Below are positions 52,029-61,186 of a stretch of DNA of 64,000 nt, one piece after another. Positions within the stretch are counted from its first letter, which is position 1; each line of letters starts with the position of its first letter. A program made the position numbers and the translations under genes. This stretch comes from Pseudomonadota bacterium (GTDB lineage Bacteria > Bdellovibrionota > Bacteriovoracia > Bacteriovoracales > Bacteriovoracaceae): the NCBI GenBank assembly GCA_027487685.1, contig JAIYDC010000032.1, positions 1 through 64,000 of the forward strand, given 5' to 3'. The notes under the pieces were generated by a model. That model was not told where the DNA came from. It was given only the letters and a program-made list of their open reading frames with translations, and searched no databases.

Positions 52029-53198
52029 ATGAATGTTCATGAGTACCAGGCCAAAGACCTGATGCGACAGTTTAACATCGCGGTCTTAAAAGGCGGCGTG
52101 GCCAACACTCCCGCTCAAGCGGTTGAAGTGGCAAAGCAACTGGGTGGAAGCATCTGGGTTGTGAAAGCACAGATCCACGCTGGTGGCCGCGGTAAGGGCG
52201 GAGGAGTAAAGCTCGCCCGCACGCTTGAGGAAGTGGAGAAGCACGCGAAGGACATCCTCGGCATGCAGCTGGTCACTCATCAGACTGGCCCGGAAGGGAA
52301 GAAGGTTCTCAAGGTCCTCGTTGAACAGGGGTGTGACATCGATCACGAGTATTACTGTGGTATCGTTCTCGATCGTACCGTGGGCAAAGTGGCTATGATG
52401 GTTTCCACCGAAGGCGGTATGGAAATTGAGAAAGTAGCTCACGATTCACCTGAAAAGATTATTAAGTGCCACATCGACCCAGCAACTGGTCTCACTCCCG
52501 CCCACGGTCGGAAACTCGGGTACGCTCTTGGCCTCAAAGGGGAGCCGCTCAAGAAGGCCATGGCTTTCTTTGACGGGCTCTACCGGCTTTATGTCGAAAA
52601 AGACTGCTCTATCGCCGAGATTAACCCGCTCGTAACCACGAAGCAGGGTGAGGTCATCGCTCTCGATGGGAAGCTTAACTTTGATGACAATGCCCTTTTC
52701 CGTCACCCGGAAATCGAAGTCATGCGCGACGTGACTGAGGAATCGGCACAGGAACTCGAAGCCGGGAAATATGGTCTTTCTTATATCTCCCTTGATGGAA
52801 ATATCGGCTGTCTTGTGAATGGAGCAGGTCTTGCGATGGCGACTCTCGACATCTTGAAGCTCCATGGTGGAACACCGGCCAACTTCCTCGACGTGGGCGG
52901 TGGCGCAACCAAGGAAACAGTTCAGAAGGCTTTTGCGATTATCCTTCAAGATCAGAGTGTGAAGGCCATCCTAGTCAATATTTTCGGTGGAATTATGAAG
53001 TGCGACATCATCGCCAACGGTGTTGTTGACGCGGCCAAGGAGCTTGGGGTGAAGGTCCCACTCGTTGTGCGCCTCGAAGGAACTAACGTCGCTCTCGGTA
53101 AAAAAATTCTCGCGGAGTCGGGGCTTAAGATTACTCCTGCCAACGACCTCGCGGACGCTGCCAAGAAAGCAGTCGAAGCAGCTAAGGGAGGAAAGTAA
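52029..53198 (+). CDS. sucC: Succinyl-CoA synthetase beta subunit
   Basis: Nucleotide-binding subunit of the TCA-cycle ligase that interconverts succinyl-CoA and succinate with ATP or GTP formation. The 389-aa length is normal. The ATP-grasp domain opens with [14 protein letters not shown] and has [17 protein letters not shown] near residue 45 and EINPLV near 198; the C-terminal ligase domain has [13 protein letters not shown] and [10 protein letters not shown] near 315. TAAGGAG precedes the ATG. It is followed by sucD one base later. Confidence 0.97.
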   Translation: MNVHEYQAKDLMRQFNIAVLKGGVANTPAQAVEVAKQLGGSIWVVKAQIHAGGRGKGGGVKLARTLEEVEKHAKDILGMQLVTHQTGPEGKKVLKVLVEQGCDIDHEYYCGIVLDRTVGKVAMMVSTEGGMEIEKVAHDSPEKIIKCHIDPATGLTPAHGRKLGYALGLKGEPLKKAMAFFDGLYRLYVEKDCSIAEINPLVTTKQGEVIALDGKLNFDDNALFRHPEIEVMRDVTEESAQELEAGKYGLSYISLDGNIGCLVNGAGLAMATLDILKLHGGTPANFLDVGGGATKETVQKAFAIILQDQSVKAILVNIFGGIMKCDIIANGVVDAAKELGVKVPLVVRLEGTNVALGKKILAESGLKITPANDLADAAKKAVEAAKGGK

Positions 53199-53199
53199 T

Positions 53200-54072
53200 A
53201 TGGCCATTCTCATCAATAGGAACACTCGTCTTATCACTATCGGTATTACTGGTAAGCAGGGGACATTTCATACCCTCCAGTCTCGCGACTACGGAACGAA
53301 CGTTGTCGGTGGGGTCACTCCCGGTAAAGGCGGTACTGTCCATGAAGGCATCCCTGTCTTCAACACCACCTACGAAGCAGTCCAGGAAACCCAGGCCAAT
53401 GCGGCGATGATTTTCGTACCTCCTCCGGCGGCGGCCGACTCAATTATTGAGTGTATTGACGCTGAGCTCCCTCTAATCATCTGTATCACCGAAGGCATTC
53501 CAGTCGGCGACATGATCAAAGTCAAGGCCGCACTTCGTGGCTCAAAGTCCCGCCTCATTGGTCCTAACTGCCCGGGAGTCATTACTCCTGGAGAGTGCAA
53601 GATTGGCATCATGCCAGGTCACATCCACATGCCTGGAAACGTTGGCGTCATCTCTCGTTCTGGAACTCTCACCTACGAAGCCGTCTATCAGCTCACGCAG
53701 CGTGAGATTGGTCAGTCAACTTGCGTCGGGATCGGTGGAGATCCAGTCAACGGAACCAACTTCATTGATTGCCTCGAAATGTTTCAAAATGATCCGGATA
53801 CAAAGGCCGTCATCATGATCGGTGAGATCGGAGGCACAGCGGAAACAGAAGCTGCGCGGTGGATCAAAGCGAATATGACAAAACCGGTTGTGAGTTTCAT
53901 TGCTGGCGCCGCGGCACCAAAAGGGAAACGTATGGGTCACGCCGGAGCGATAATCTCTGGTGAAGATGACTCCGCTGAGTCGAAATTCAAGGTTCTTCAG
54001 GAATGTGGTATTACTATCGCGAGATCCCCGGCCGAGCTTGGACAAAAGGTCGCGGAAGTATTAAAGAAGTAA
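53200..54072 (+). CDS. sucD: Succinyl-CoA synthetase alpha subunit
   Basis: CoA-binding and phosphohistidine subunit. The 290-aa protein starts at the ATG at 53200 with AAGGGAGGAA upstream, one base after the sucC stop. The CoA-binding [10 protein letters not shown] is near residue 16, [18 protein letters not shown] near 124, and the active-site histidine in GHAGAIISG near 247. The longer open frame from 53065 is a sucC shadow. Confidence 0.97.
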   Translation: MAILINRNTRLITIGITGKQGTFHTLQSRDYGTNVVGGVTPGKGGTVHEGIPVFNTTYEAVQETQANAAMIFVPPPAAADSIIECIDAELPLIICITEGIPVGDMIKVKAALRGSKSRLIGPNCPGVITPGECKIGIMPGHIHMPGNVGVISRSGTLTYEAVYQLTQREIGQSTCVGIGGDPVNGTNFIDCLEMFQNDPDTKAVIMIGEIGGTAETEAARWIKANMTKPVVSFIAGAAAPKGKRMGHAGAIISGEDDSAESKFKVLQECGITIARSPAELGQKVAEVLKK

Positions 54073-54098
54073 GATCGAAAAAATTATAAGGAGCTACC

Positions 54099-54527
54099 AT
54101 GGCCATCGAAAAAACGTTTTCTATCATTAAGCCGAACTCGACTCTCGACAGCAATATCGGCAACATCATCGCGCACTTTGAAAAAAACGGTCTTCGGATC
54201 GCTGCTGCCAGATTCACTCGTCTTTCTAAAGAGAAGGCCGAAGGCTTTTACATTGAACATAAAGAACGTCCTTTCTTCGGGGAGCTTGTAAACTTTATGA
54301 CTTCTGGTCCGGTTATGCTCATGGTGCTAGAAGGCGAAAACGCTGTCACGAGAAACCGCGAGCTCATGGGTGCCACGAACCCTGCGAACGCAGCTGAAGG
54401 GACTATTCGTAAGCTCTACGCAAAGTCAGTTGGCGAGAACTCGGTTCACGGCTCAGATTCTGCCGCTGCAGCTGAGAGAGAGATCGCGTACTTTTTCGAA
54501 AAACATGAGGTTGTTAACCGTTTCTAA
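54099..54527 (+). CDS. ndk: Nucleoside diphosphate kinase
   Basis: Equalises NTP and dNTP pools. The 142-aa protein opens with [11 protein letters not shown], has the ring-stacking and Arg motifs [16 protein letters not shown] and RELMGATNP, and the catalytic His in NSVHGSDS near residue 118. AAGGAG precedes the ATG. It lies 26 bases after sucD, so NTP made by succinyl-CoA synthetase could be redistributed directly; this pairing occurs in many bacteria. A strong terminator follows. Confidence 0.97.
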   Translation: MAIEKTFSIIKPNSTLDSNIGNIIAHFEKNGLRIAAARFTRLSKEKAEGFYIEHKERPFFGELVNFMTSGPVMLMVLEGENAVTRNRELMGATNPANAAEGTIRKLYAKSVGENSVHGSDSAAAAEREIAYFFEKHEVVNRF

Positions 54528-54551
54528 GATCTTCCACTCAAGATTTTCTCT

Positions 54552-54582
54552 AAGGCCCTACTTTATGTAGGGCCTTTTTTTT
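54552..54582 (+). terminator. Rho-independent terminator of sucC-sucD-ndk
   Basis: AAGGCCCTAC (54552-54561) pairs with GTAGGGCCTT (54567-54576) around TTTAT, followed by a T-run to 54582. Confidence 0.92.
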
Positions 54583-54589
54583 GCCTCTC

Positions 54590-54711
54590 AGCAAGGGAGA
54601 TGTATTCATCTCCCCACCTTACTGCTTCAACATCCTGAATACCCACTCCCAGGCCGTGGCCGACCGGCGCTCGGTGGAAGCGTCGCACCCCGTGTCTGAA
54701 GGTATCTCCAT
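54590..54711 (-). other. GC-rich structured intergenic island, possible ncRNA or small ORF
   Basis: A stretch much richer in G+C than its flanks. It holds a perfect 8-bp hairpin (GGGAGATG/CATCTCCC near 54596-54615) and short GC stems such as CCGA/TCGG and GGCC/GGCC. On the minus strand a 30-codon frame runs from an ATG at 54711 to a TAA at 54619-54621 (starting MEIPSDTGCDASTERRSA), without a ribosome binding site; another frame stays open longer without an ATG. I cannot match it to SRP RNA, 6S RNA, tmRNA, RNase P or 5S rRNA. It may be a structured RNA, a leader element or a gene remnant. Confidence 0.3.
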
Positions 54712-54740
54712 TTAACTTCAATCTATCAGGTTGCTATATT
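54712..54740 (+). promoter_or_regulatory. Predicted promoter of the outer-membrane protein gene
   Basis: TTAACT (54712-54717) and TATATT (54735-54740) with a 17-base spacer, 70 bases upstream of the start at 54811. Confidence 0.45.
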
Positions 54741-54810
54741 TTTTCATGAGAAAAGGACTTCGAGACTTTTTTAGTTAAGCGGATAGAAGAAACCACAAAA
54801 GGGGAATGTT

Positions 54811-55461
54811 ATGAAGACGATTCTAGTTTTAGTAGCAGCACTCTCCCTCGGATCGGCCTATGGGCAAACGGGTACCGGGGGGGGGACTGCTTATCGAAGC
54901 AAGTCAGGCCTAATCAACATCGCAAGCCAGAACCAGGAGGCAAGGGAGGGCCAGCGCCACATGGTCGAGTTCAACAGTTTGAACATTCCGAGTTTCATCT
55001 TCGCTCTCCAGAAGTCTAAGACCAAGGGGACTGAATCGGACAACGACACGTCATCAGCACTGAACCTTAATTACGCCTACACGATTCACCCTAATGTGCA
55101 GGTGGGGGGCAGATTTAACTACTACAACGGAATCTTTGCTAATAACGATATTGAGCGAATGGATGTGCAGGTAGGGGGATGGTTTAATAGTAAAGCGGGA
55201 GACCTTAAGAACTCGGCGTACGTATCCGCCCATTTCGGGACCGGTTTCGCACAGACCTTCGGAGACCGGGGTGGCCGTGATGACCTCTGGCTTCTTACGG
55301 CCGCGGTTGGTAAGCGTACATCCCTAGAAAGCTGGGGTGTAAACCACGTCTCCTGGACACCGGAGGTGGCACTGGTCCAGACGAACTCGACGAGTAACAA
55401 CTCGTTTGATTACCGGCAGGCCGTCGAGTTCCGATTAGTACAGTTCTCGGTTCTCTGGTAG
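54811..55461 (+). CDS. Outer-membrane beta-barrel protein, unknown function
   Basis: A 216-aa exported protein. AAAGGGG precedes the ATG. Residues 1-18 are a signal peptide ending SAYG. The mature part alternates hydrophobic and polar residues in strands, such as LNLNYAYTIHPNVQVGGRFNYY and YVSAHFGTGFAQTF, with Gly and aromatic residues at strand ends, and finishes in the aromatic-terminated strand FRLVQFSVLW, as outer-membrane barrels do. About eight strands are suggested. Monocistronic, with its own terminator. No specific family recognised. Confidence 0.8.
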   Translation: MKTILVLVAALSLGSAYGQTGTGGGTAYRSKSGLINIASQNQEAREGQRHMVEFNSLNIPSFIFALQKSKTKGTESDNDTSSALNLNYAYTIHPNVQVGGRFNYYNGIFANNDIERMDVQVGGWFNSKAGDLKNSAYVSAHFGTGFAQTFGDRGGRDDLWLLTAAVGKRTSLESWGVNHVSWTPEVALVQTNSTSNNSFDYRQAVEFRLVQFSVLW

Positions 55462-55482
55462 GCGCTAGGATCTAAATTTTTC

Positions 55483-55512
55483 ATAAGGAAGCCCCGTTCG
55501 GGGCTTTCTTAT
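55483..55512 (+). terminator. Hairpin terminator after the barrel gene
   Basis: Arms 55483-55495 and 55500-55512 form a 13-bp stem with one G-U pair around GTTC, core AAGCCCC/GGGGCTT, followed by ACCTG. Its position 21 bases after the stop supports termination. Confidence 0.78.
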
Positions 55513-55647
55513 ACCTGTAAATATTTCAAATTGATGCCTGATAAAGTCTCTAAGTAATTGATTACCATGTAAAAAATTCAAATCCGTGGAGCTCAAAGCC
55601 TAGGTGCGTTATAACAACATGGAATATTCTTTTGAAGGAGAGTTCCC

Positions 55648-56121
55648 ATGTTTAATCTCGGCGACCACGTTGTATGTCCCGGCCACGGTGTTGGCCAGAT
55701 TTGCAGCGTCGAGACGAAGGAATTAAACGGGGAGATGAAGAGCTTCTACATCATCAAAGTGGTGTCCAATGGCATGAAGGTCATGATCCCTGTGGATTCG
55801 AAGGAAGGAGTGCGGGCCCTCATTCCTACGACTGAGATCAATGGGGTCTTCGAACTTCTTCAAAATCAGAATGTGAAAGTCGATATGTCGACCTGGAATC
55901 GCCGGCACCGGGAATACGCTCTCAAGGTAAAAACTGGCTCTCTCCTCGAGATAGCTGACGTGCTTCGGCAGCTCCTGCTTCTTAAAATGACAAAGAAGCT
56001 CTCCTTCGGTGAGCGTCGGATGCTCGACCAGTGCAAGGAGCTTATCGTAAAGGAAATTGCCCTCTCGAGCGGCGCACCTGAAGGTCGCATCTCGGATAAA
56101 ATCGACTCTCTCTACCCTTAA
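55648..56121 (+). CDS. CarD family transcriptional regulator
   Basis: A 157-aa protein. The N-terminal RNA polymerase-interacting (RID) domain reads FNLGDHVVCPGHGVGQI with a beta-barrel continuing to about residue 65; the C-terminal helical DNA-binding domain contains WNRRHREYALKVKTGSLLEIADVL and LSFGERRMLDQCKELI. CarD/CdnL proteins stabilise open promoter complexes. GAAGGAGAG precedes the ATG. CarD is common in Myxococcus, Bdellovibrio-type bacteria, Actinobacteria and Firmicutes, but absent from enterobacteria. Confidence 0.93.
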   Translation: MFNLGDHVVCPGHGVGQICSVETKELNGEMKSFYIIKVVSNGMKVMIPVDSKEGVRALIPTTEINGVFELLQNQNVKVDMSTWNRRHREYALKVKTGSLLEIADVLRQLLLLKMTKKLSFGERRMLDQCKELIVKEIALSSGAPEGRISDKIDSLYP

Positions 56122-56186
56122 GTCCATTCTCAAAAAGTCCCTCCCCATGTATCCTATTCCTCATCCATTGGCACTGAGGAGTACCC

Positions 56187-57647
56187 ATGACGTCTGTCCG
56201 CGACCCTTCCGTTCGAGTCCGGTTTGCCCCGTCTCCCACCGGCTACCTGCACATCGGTGGCGCCCGCACGGCCCTCTATAATTACCTTTACGCCAAGGCC
56301 ACCGGCGGTACTTTTGTCCTCCGGATTGAGGACACAGACCTTGAGCGCTCCAACTCTGAATACGAGAAACTTCAGATTGATGACCTTCGTTGGCTAGGAA
56401 TTTCTCACGACGAGGGACCTGATAGGCCAAATCCCAAGTATGGTCCTTACCGACAGTCCGAGCGCACTGAGATCTATCAACGATACGCCCGAGAACTTGT
56501 TGAAAAGGGTTTAGCTTACTACGACTTCTGCACTGAAGAAGAATTAGAGGCAATGAAGGAAAAGGCCGCCTTAGAGGGGCGCGACCCCATTTATGAGGGG
56601 CGGTGGAAGGACCCTGCCTCACATAAAGAGGCCCTCGACCGAATCTCTCAAGGGGAGAAACCTGCTATCCGCTTCAGGGCCCCCAAAAAATCTTATACCC
56701 TAGAGGATAAAGTTAAGGGCCGCGTTGTCTACCCAGAGAATATGGTTGGTGACTTTGTCATCGTGCGCTCCAACGGTCTTCCGGTCTATAATTTCTGCTG
56801 CGTCATTGACGATCACCTGATGGAGATCACCCACGTGATTCGTGGCGAAGATCACCTTAACAATACCGTCCGGCAGCTGATGATCTATGAGGCCCTTGGG
56901 GCCCGTTTACCACAGTTCGCTCACGTTTCTCTCCTGATCGGACATGACCGTCAGAAGCTCTCCAAGCGCCACGGTGCTACCTCAGTGAACCTGTACCGGA
57001 ATGAGCACTATCTGCCGGAGGCGATGTGCAATTACCTATGCCTCCTAGGCTGGTCCCATCCTGCCGAGAGAGATATTTTTGAGAAGCAAGACATCGTTGA
57101 GGTATTTACCCTCGAGCGATTTTCGGCCTCGGCCGCCATGTATGACCTTGAGAAGTTCAAGTGGGTGAACTCGGAACATATCAAGAAAATGCCAACGGCT
57201 GAGCTCATTGAACTCATTGAACGTGGGCCGGAGGTTGCCTTCTTCCAAGGACAGACACTCGAGTGGAAGCATGCTTGTGTTGAACTCTTGAAGAAGTACG
57301 TCCAGTTTACAACGGACTTCCCCCGTCTGGTTAACGAGCTGATCCTTAATGAGCATCCTGAGAAGACAGATGCCCTGCGGGAGATCCTCTCATGGGAGTC
57401 GACTCCGAAGATCCTCGACTTCATCTCCGGTGCCGTTTCTTCGGTTTCAACGGATTTCGTGAGCGAGGCTGAGCTCAATGGCTGGACCGAGCACGTCAAG
57501 AAGACTCTCGGCATCAAGGGGAAGCCACTCTTTCAGGGAGTGCGGGCGGCCTTGACTGGCCATGACCATGGCCCCGATTTAAAGTTCTTGATTCCGCTCA
57601 CGCCGGTGACTGTTTTAAAAAATCGCATCGCGCACTTAACGAAGTAG
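56187..57647 (+). CDS. gltX: Glutamyl-tRNA synthetase
   Basis: A class I synthetase of 486 aa that charges tRNA-Glu. VRFAPSPTGYLHIGGARTAL near residue 10 is the HIGH-motif region, RIEDTDLERS near 48 is the family sugar-binding loop, and KLSKRHGA near 257 is the KMSKS equivalent. The C-terminal anticodon-binding helical domain is complete. GAGGAG precedes the ATG. cysS follows six bases later, so the two synthetases are co-transcribed. Whether it is discriminating or also charges tRNA-Gln cannot be seen. Confidence 0.97.
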   Translation: MTSVRDPSVRVRFAPSPTGYLHIGGARTALYNYLYAKATGGTFVLRIEDTDLERSNSEYEKLQIDDLRWLGISHDEGPDRPNPKYGPYRQSERTEIYQRYARELVEKGLAYYDFCTEEELEAMKEKAALEGRDPIYEGRWKDPASHKEALDRISQGEKPAIRFRAPKKSYTLEDKVKGRVVYPENMVGDFVIVRSNGLPVYNFCCVIDDHLMEITHVIRGEDHLNNTVRQLMIYEALGARLPQFAHVSLLIGHDRQKLSKRHGATSVNLYRNEHYLPEAMCNYLCLLGWSHPAERDIFEKQDIVEVFTLERFSASAAMYDLEKFKWVNSEHIKKMPTAELIELIERGPEVAFFQGQTLEWKHACVELLKKYVQFTTDFPRLVNELILNEHPEKTDALREILSWESTPKILDFISGAVSSVSTDFVSEAELNGWTEHVKKTLGIKGKPLFQGVRAALTGHDHGPDLKFLIPLTPVTVLKNRIAHLTK

Positions 57648-57653
57648 GGGATT

Positions 57654-59087
57654 ATGACTCGAGAATTTCGCATCCACAATAACCTGACTCGGAAGAAGGA
57701 AGTCTTCTCTCCCATTGATGCCGGGAAGGTTAAGTTTTATTCCTGTGGTCCCACAACCTATGACTTCCTTCACATCGGGAATGCCCGTGCCCTGATTGTG
57801 GGCGATCTTTTTAATCGAGTGCTGAAATCTTTTGGTTACGACGTAACCTTCGTTCGAAATTACACCGATGTCGACGATAAGATTATTGATCGGGCCAGGG
57901 AACTGGGTCGCGACGCTATTGAGCACGCCGCACTGTTCGTAAAGGAATGTGAGACGGACATGAATTCTCTCGGAATGTTGCCGGCCACGCATACCCCCAA
58001 GGTCTCCGAAACCATGCCGGAGATCATCGAGATGATTCAGGAGATCATCGCCAACGGTAAGGCCTACGTCGTCGCGGGGGAAGTGTTCTTCAGTGTTCCT
58101 TCCTTTCCGGGCTACGGCAAACTTTCTAAAAAAGACCTCGAATCGCTCCAGCACGGAATTCGGGTCGAGGTTGATGGACGTAAGCAGCATCCATCTGACT
58201 TTGTTCTGTGGAAGCCGGCCAAGACAGGAGAGCCCGCTTGGGATTCGCCCTGGGGTAAGGGAAGGCCGGGTTGGCACATCGAGTGCTCAGCGATGGCAAA
58301 GAAATTTCTCGGTAAGACTCTTGACCTCCACCACGGTGGCATGGATCTTATGTTCCCGCATCACGAGAATGAGATTGCTCAGTCAGAGGCAGCAAACAAC
58401 AGTCCTTTCTGTAATAACTGGGCCCACAACGAATTTTTAAATTTCGGCTCCGAAAAGATGAGTAAGTCTTTAGGGAACGTGATCGTCATTCGGGACTTCG
58501 TCACAAAGTACGGGGGACAGGTCCTTCGACACCTTCTCCTTTCGGTTCATTACCGCGCCAGACTCGAGTGGACCGATGAGGTCCTTAGCCGGGCGCTGGA
58601 CGAGGTCAAGAGGATCCACGAGTTTGCCCTGGAGCTCAATCGTCTTGAGGCCAGAGGAAGCTACAACGGGGAAGAGATCTCCGGTTGTATCGAGAAAATG
58701 AAAGAAGAACTCGCCAACGACTTTAACTCTGCTGGGGCGATGGGACACTTCTTCACTTTCCTTCGTTCCGTGAAGGCCCATCGTGATGAGCTTTCCGCAG
58801 AGGCCCTGGCCGAATCCCACAAGGTTATCCGTTTTGTTGAAGATTCCTTAGGGCTGGTCGCCTTGAATCCTGGAAAGGTCCTTGACGAGCTTAAGCGGCA
58901 CGAACAAGACACCAGTAGTACCGGTGTGGACTCCGTGTGGATCGAGAGACTCATCGCTGAGCGAAAGGTGGCCAAGGATACGAAGAATTGGGCACGGGCA
59001 GACGAGATCAGAAAAGAGATCGCCAGTAAAAATATTGTGCTCAAGGATAATCCTGACGGATCAACGACATGGAGTGTTGTGAACTAG
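57654..59087 (+). CDS. cysS: Cysteinyl-tRNA synthetase
   Basis: A class I synthetase of 477 aa. CGPTTYDFLHIGNARA near residue 26 holds the first zinc Cys and the HIGN motif, WHIECSAMA near 205 the second zinc Cys, HHENEIAQSEA near 232 the His and Glu ligands, and KMSKSLGN near 268 the KMSKS loop. The anticodon-binding DALR-like domain follows. It lies directly downstream of gltX. Confidence 0.97.
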   Translation: MTREFRIHNNLTRKKEVFSPIDAGKVKFYSCGPTTYDFLHIGNARALIVGDLFNRVLKSFGYDVTFVRNYTDVDDKIIDRARELGRDAIEHAALFVKECETDMNSLGMLPATHTPKVSETMPEIIEMIQEIIANGKAYVVAGEVFFSVPSFPGYGKLSKKDLESLQHGIRVEVDGRKQHPSDFVLWKPAKTGEPAWDSPWGKGRPGWHIECSAMAKKFLGKTLDLHHGGMDLMFPHHENEIAQSEAANNSPFCNNWAHNEFLNFGSEKMSKSLGNVIVIRDFVTKYGGQVLRHLLLSVHYRARLEWTDEVLSRALDEVKRIHEFALELNRLEARGSYNGEEISGCIEKMKEELANDFNSAGAMGHFFTFLRSVKAHRDELSAEALAESHKVIRFVEDSLGLVALNPGKVLDELKRHEQDTSSTGVDSVWIERLIAERKVAKDTKNWARADEIRKEIASKNIVLKDNPDGSTTWSVVN

Positions 59088-59205
59088 GGCCGACCTGGCA
59101 CCAGTCGCTAGAAAAACTTCTACATTGTCTAACAGCGCCTGCCCATTGAAAGGTCTCTATGGTAAATCCAATTGAATTTACTTTGATCTTACCTTAGGAG
59201 TTCTT

Positions 59206-60093
59206 ATGAAATTATTCTCTGCTTTCGCAGTTTTTCTCTTTGCCCTCGTTTCTCAGGCGAGCTCTGAGACAAAAACTTTTTACTTCGATGGAACTCAGGA
59301 TTCAGTTCAGCTTTCTCTACAGGCCGAAGAAACCCATACAGAGTATAGGTATGAGCAGCGGCGAACGATTTGCTACCGGACAGAAGTCTTCTATGAAACC
59401 GTCTGTACGGGCCATCCTCGACCGTCATGCTACACTAGACCTGTTACCCGCACGGTGGCCTACGCATGTATTCAAACAATCCGCATTCCTTATCAGGTTA
59501 AGGACTATGACGTCGAGGCCAGTGTTGATCTTGAGATCGCAGCTCTCCCTGGTGTCCTACCCGGTGAAACTTTCAAGGTCACTCTCGACGGTGATCGCCT
59601 CTCTCTTACCGCAATGAGTTCCGGCCGCAGAAATTTTGTCCTTTTGAAGAAGGAAGAGATCGCTTCAAGTATTAGTGGTTCGATGAAGTTTTTGACGGCT
59701 TCCTTCCGCGCATCAGTGATGGATGCCCGGCCTGTCCTGGCGGCGTTGTCGATCTCTGAGATTGGCATCCGTAACCCTGTGCTAAATTTTAACTTCGGGC
59801 CCATCGCTGATCGGGAGATGCTCGGCTTCCAGCTCACGGTTAAAAAGTCCCCTGTTGTTGGCGGACATACGGTACTCTTTGACCGCGAATTGTCCGCCAC
59901 AGATATTTCGCTCATGACTGAAGGGGGTAATACCCGCGCCGAGGTTAATGTCGAGAGACTTGGTGTGGAACTCATAAATGGTCGCTACTCTCTAACGGCC
60001 AAGGTCTTTTTTAAACTTCAAGACTCGCTCTTGAACCGCTCCCAGTTCGAGAGAACAGAGGCTTCCCGAACCCTCCTCTTCAAAGTCCGCTAA
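59206..60093 (+). CDS. Secreted cysteine-containing protein, unknown function
   Basis: A 295-aa exported protein. Residues 1-19 form a signal peptide (FAVFLFALVSQASS). The first mature third carries four cysteines in Arg/Tyr/Thr-rich strands (RRTICYRTEVFYETVC, PSCYTR, VAYACIQT), probably two disulphides; the remaining 190 residues look like one or two beta-sandwich domains. It resembles the layout of the protein at 4348-4971. TTAGGAG precedes the ATG. Monocistronic with its own terminator. No family recognised. Confidence 0.8.
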   Translation: MKLFSAFAVFLFALVSQASSETKTFYFDGTQDSVQLSLQAEETHTEYRYEQRRTICYRTEVFYETVCTGHPRPSCYTRPVTRTVAYACIQTIRIPYQVKDYDVEASVDLEIAALPGVLPGETFKVTLDGDRLSLTAMSSGRRNFVLLKKEEIASSISGSMKFLTASFRASVMDARPVLAALSISEIGIRNPVLNFNFGPIADREMLGFQLTVKKSPVVGGHTVLFDRELSATDISLMTEGGNTRAEVNVERLGVELINGRYSLTAKVFFKLQDSLLNRSQFERTEASRTLLFKVR

Positions 60094-60099
60094 TCTTTC

Positions 60100-60126
60100 T
60101 GTCCGTGGGCCCCTGGCCCACGGACA
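60100..60126 (+). terminator. Hairpin terminator after the secreted protein gene
   Basis: TGTCCGTGGGC (60100-60110) pairs perfectly with GCCCACGGACA (60116-60126) around CCCTG, followed by TCTTTTACT. Confidence 0.88.
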
Positions 60127-60259
60127 TCTTTTACTCAATTGAAAGTCATGGCACTTAACATTGGACTCAATTACTCAGGAACTGGACGAAAAGGCCTTTT
60201 CTGCCTTAGCCTCGCATCATCGCTCCATTTTGCTATGATAAGGTTGGGAGACTGTGCAC

Positions 60260-61186
60260 ATGAATCTCGTCATCCAAATCCTGATCCTTTTCATAGCGAC
60301 CTCATGTCTTCTTAAAGACGAGTCACCTATTGAGACTACGAGTACCAGTTTAGACTTGATCAAGTCTGGCGATATCATCGTCTCTAACCTTGGAAATGAT
60401 TCTATCGTTCTCCTGGACGAAGATGGCAGCTTTAAGGAGGTCCTAGTTGATTCCCCGACCGATGGGACTCTGATCTTCAACGGACTTACTTATGACTCAT
60501 ATACGGGTTCGGTCTTGTTCCTTAATGATTCAACGACTGGAACCTTGGATGCTGTGAGATCGATTGCTTTGACCGATGGGAGCGTCTCTACTTACCTCAC
60601 CAACAGTAACTTAAATGGAGTTCTTCCTGGATTCGCCCGGCTTTCGGGTGGCGATCTTGTTATCATCGAGGGAACTACGGCCGCAGAAATGTTTAACTCT
60701 GATAAAATTCGGCAGGGGGCCCCGTTCATCAGCACGCTCACTACTGCGGCTGCCGACATCCAGGCCTTGCAGAGTGGAGGTTTCGTCGTCTGCTCCTCTG
60801 CCACTGCAAATACAGTTCGAACCTACAACGCTGCCGGAGTTGTCCAGGCGACCGCCACTTCAGCTTCTCCGACTCCCTCCCTCGGTGCCCTGGCCGCTAC
60901 CGCTTGCATCCAGGACTCTAGTGGCCGGATCATTGTCGCCTACTCGGGGGCGACCGACGCCGTTCGTGTCTACACTTCTAGCACCATGGCCACGGTGGCT
61001 TGGACCTTTACAGACACTAACGTTCTTACGACTCCCGGCAAGCTTGCGATCAGACCTAACGGGAATATCCTGGTGGTAGATCAAGCCTTGAACCACATCG
61101 TCGAACTCACACCCGATGGTGCCTTCGTGGATCTCTTAGGAGGAGCTGTTCTGGCCACACCCTTGAACCTCATCGTTGTGCCATGA
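60260..61186 (+). CDS. Lipoprotein with beta-propeller-like repeats
   Basis: A 308-aa lipoprotein with lipobox ATSC near residue 16. The rest is composed of four-stranded-blade-like repeats typical of NHL/SMP-30-type propellers: GDIIVSNLGNDSIVLLDEDG, GGDLVIIEGTT, GGFVVCSSATANTVRTYNAAG, GRIIVAYSGATDAVRVYT, GNILVVDQALNHIVELTPDG. Such proteins bind ligands or act as extracellular scaffolds. The ATG at 60260 has GGGAG nine bases upstream; a GTG two codons earlier is possible. Its stop overlaps the next start (ATGA). Confidence 0.82.
   Translation: MNLVIQILILFIATSCLLKDESPIETTSTSLDLIKSGDIIVSNLGNDSIVLLDEDGSFKEVLVDSPTDGTLIFNGLTYDSYTGSVLFLNDSTTGTLDAVRSIALTDGSVSTYLTNSNLNGVLPGFARLSGGDLVIIEGTTAAEMFNSDKIRQGAPFISTLTTAAADIQALQSGGFVVCSSATANTVRTYNAAGVVQATATSASPTPSLGALAATACIQDSSGRIIVAYSGATDAVRVYTSSTMATVAWTFTDTNVLTTPGKLAIRPNGNILVVDQALNHIVELTPDGAFVDLLGGAVLATPLNLIVVP

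Noticed and set aside
53065-53199. N-terminal extension of sucD
   Set aside because: It lies within sucC in another frame; sucD has a clear ribosome binding site and the family start at 53200.
54590-54711. 5S rRNA, 6S, SRP or tmRNA at the GC-rich island
   Set aside because: None of the conserved sequence blocks of these RNAs could be found on either strand.
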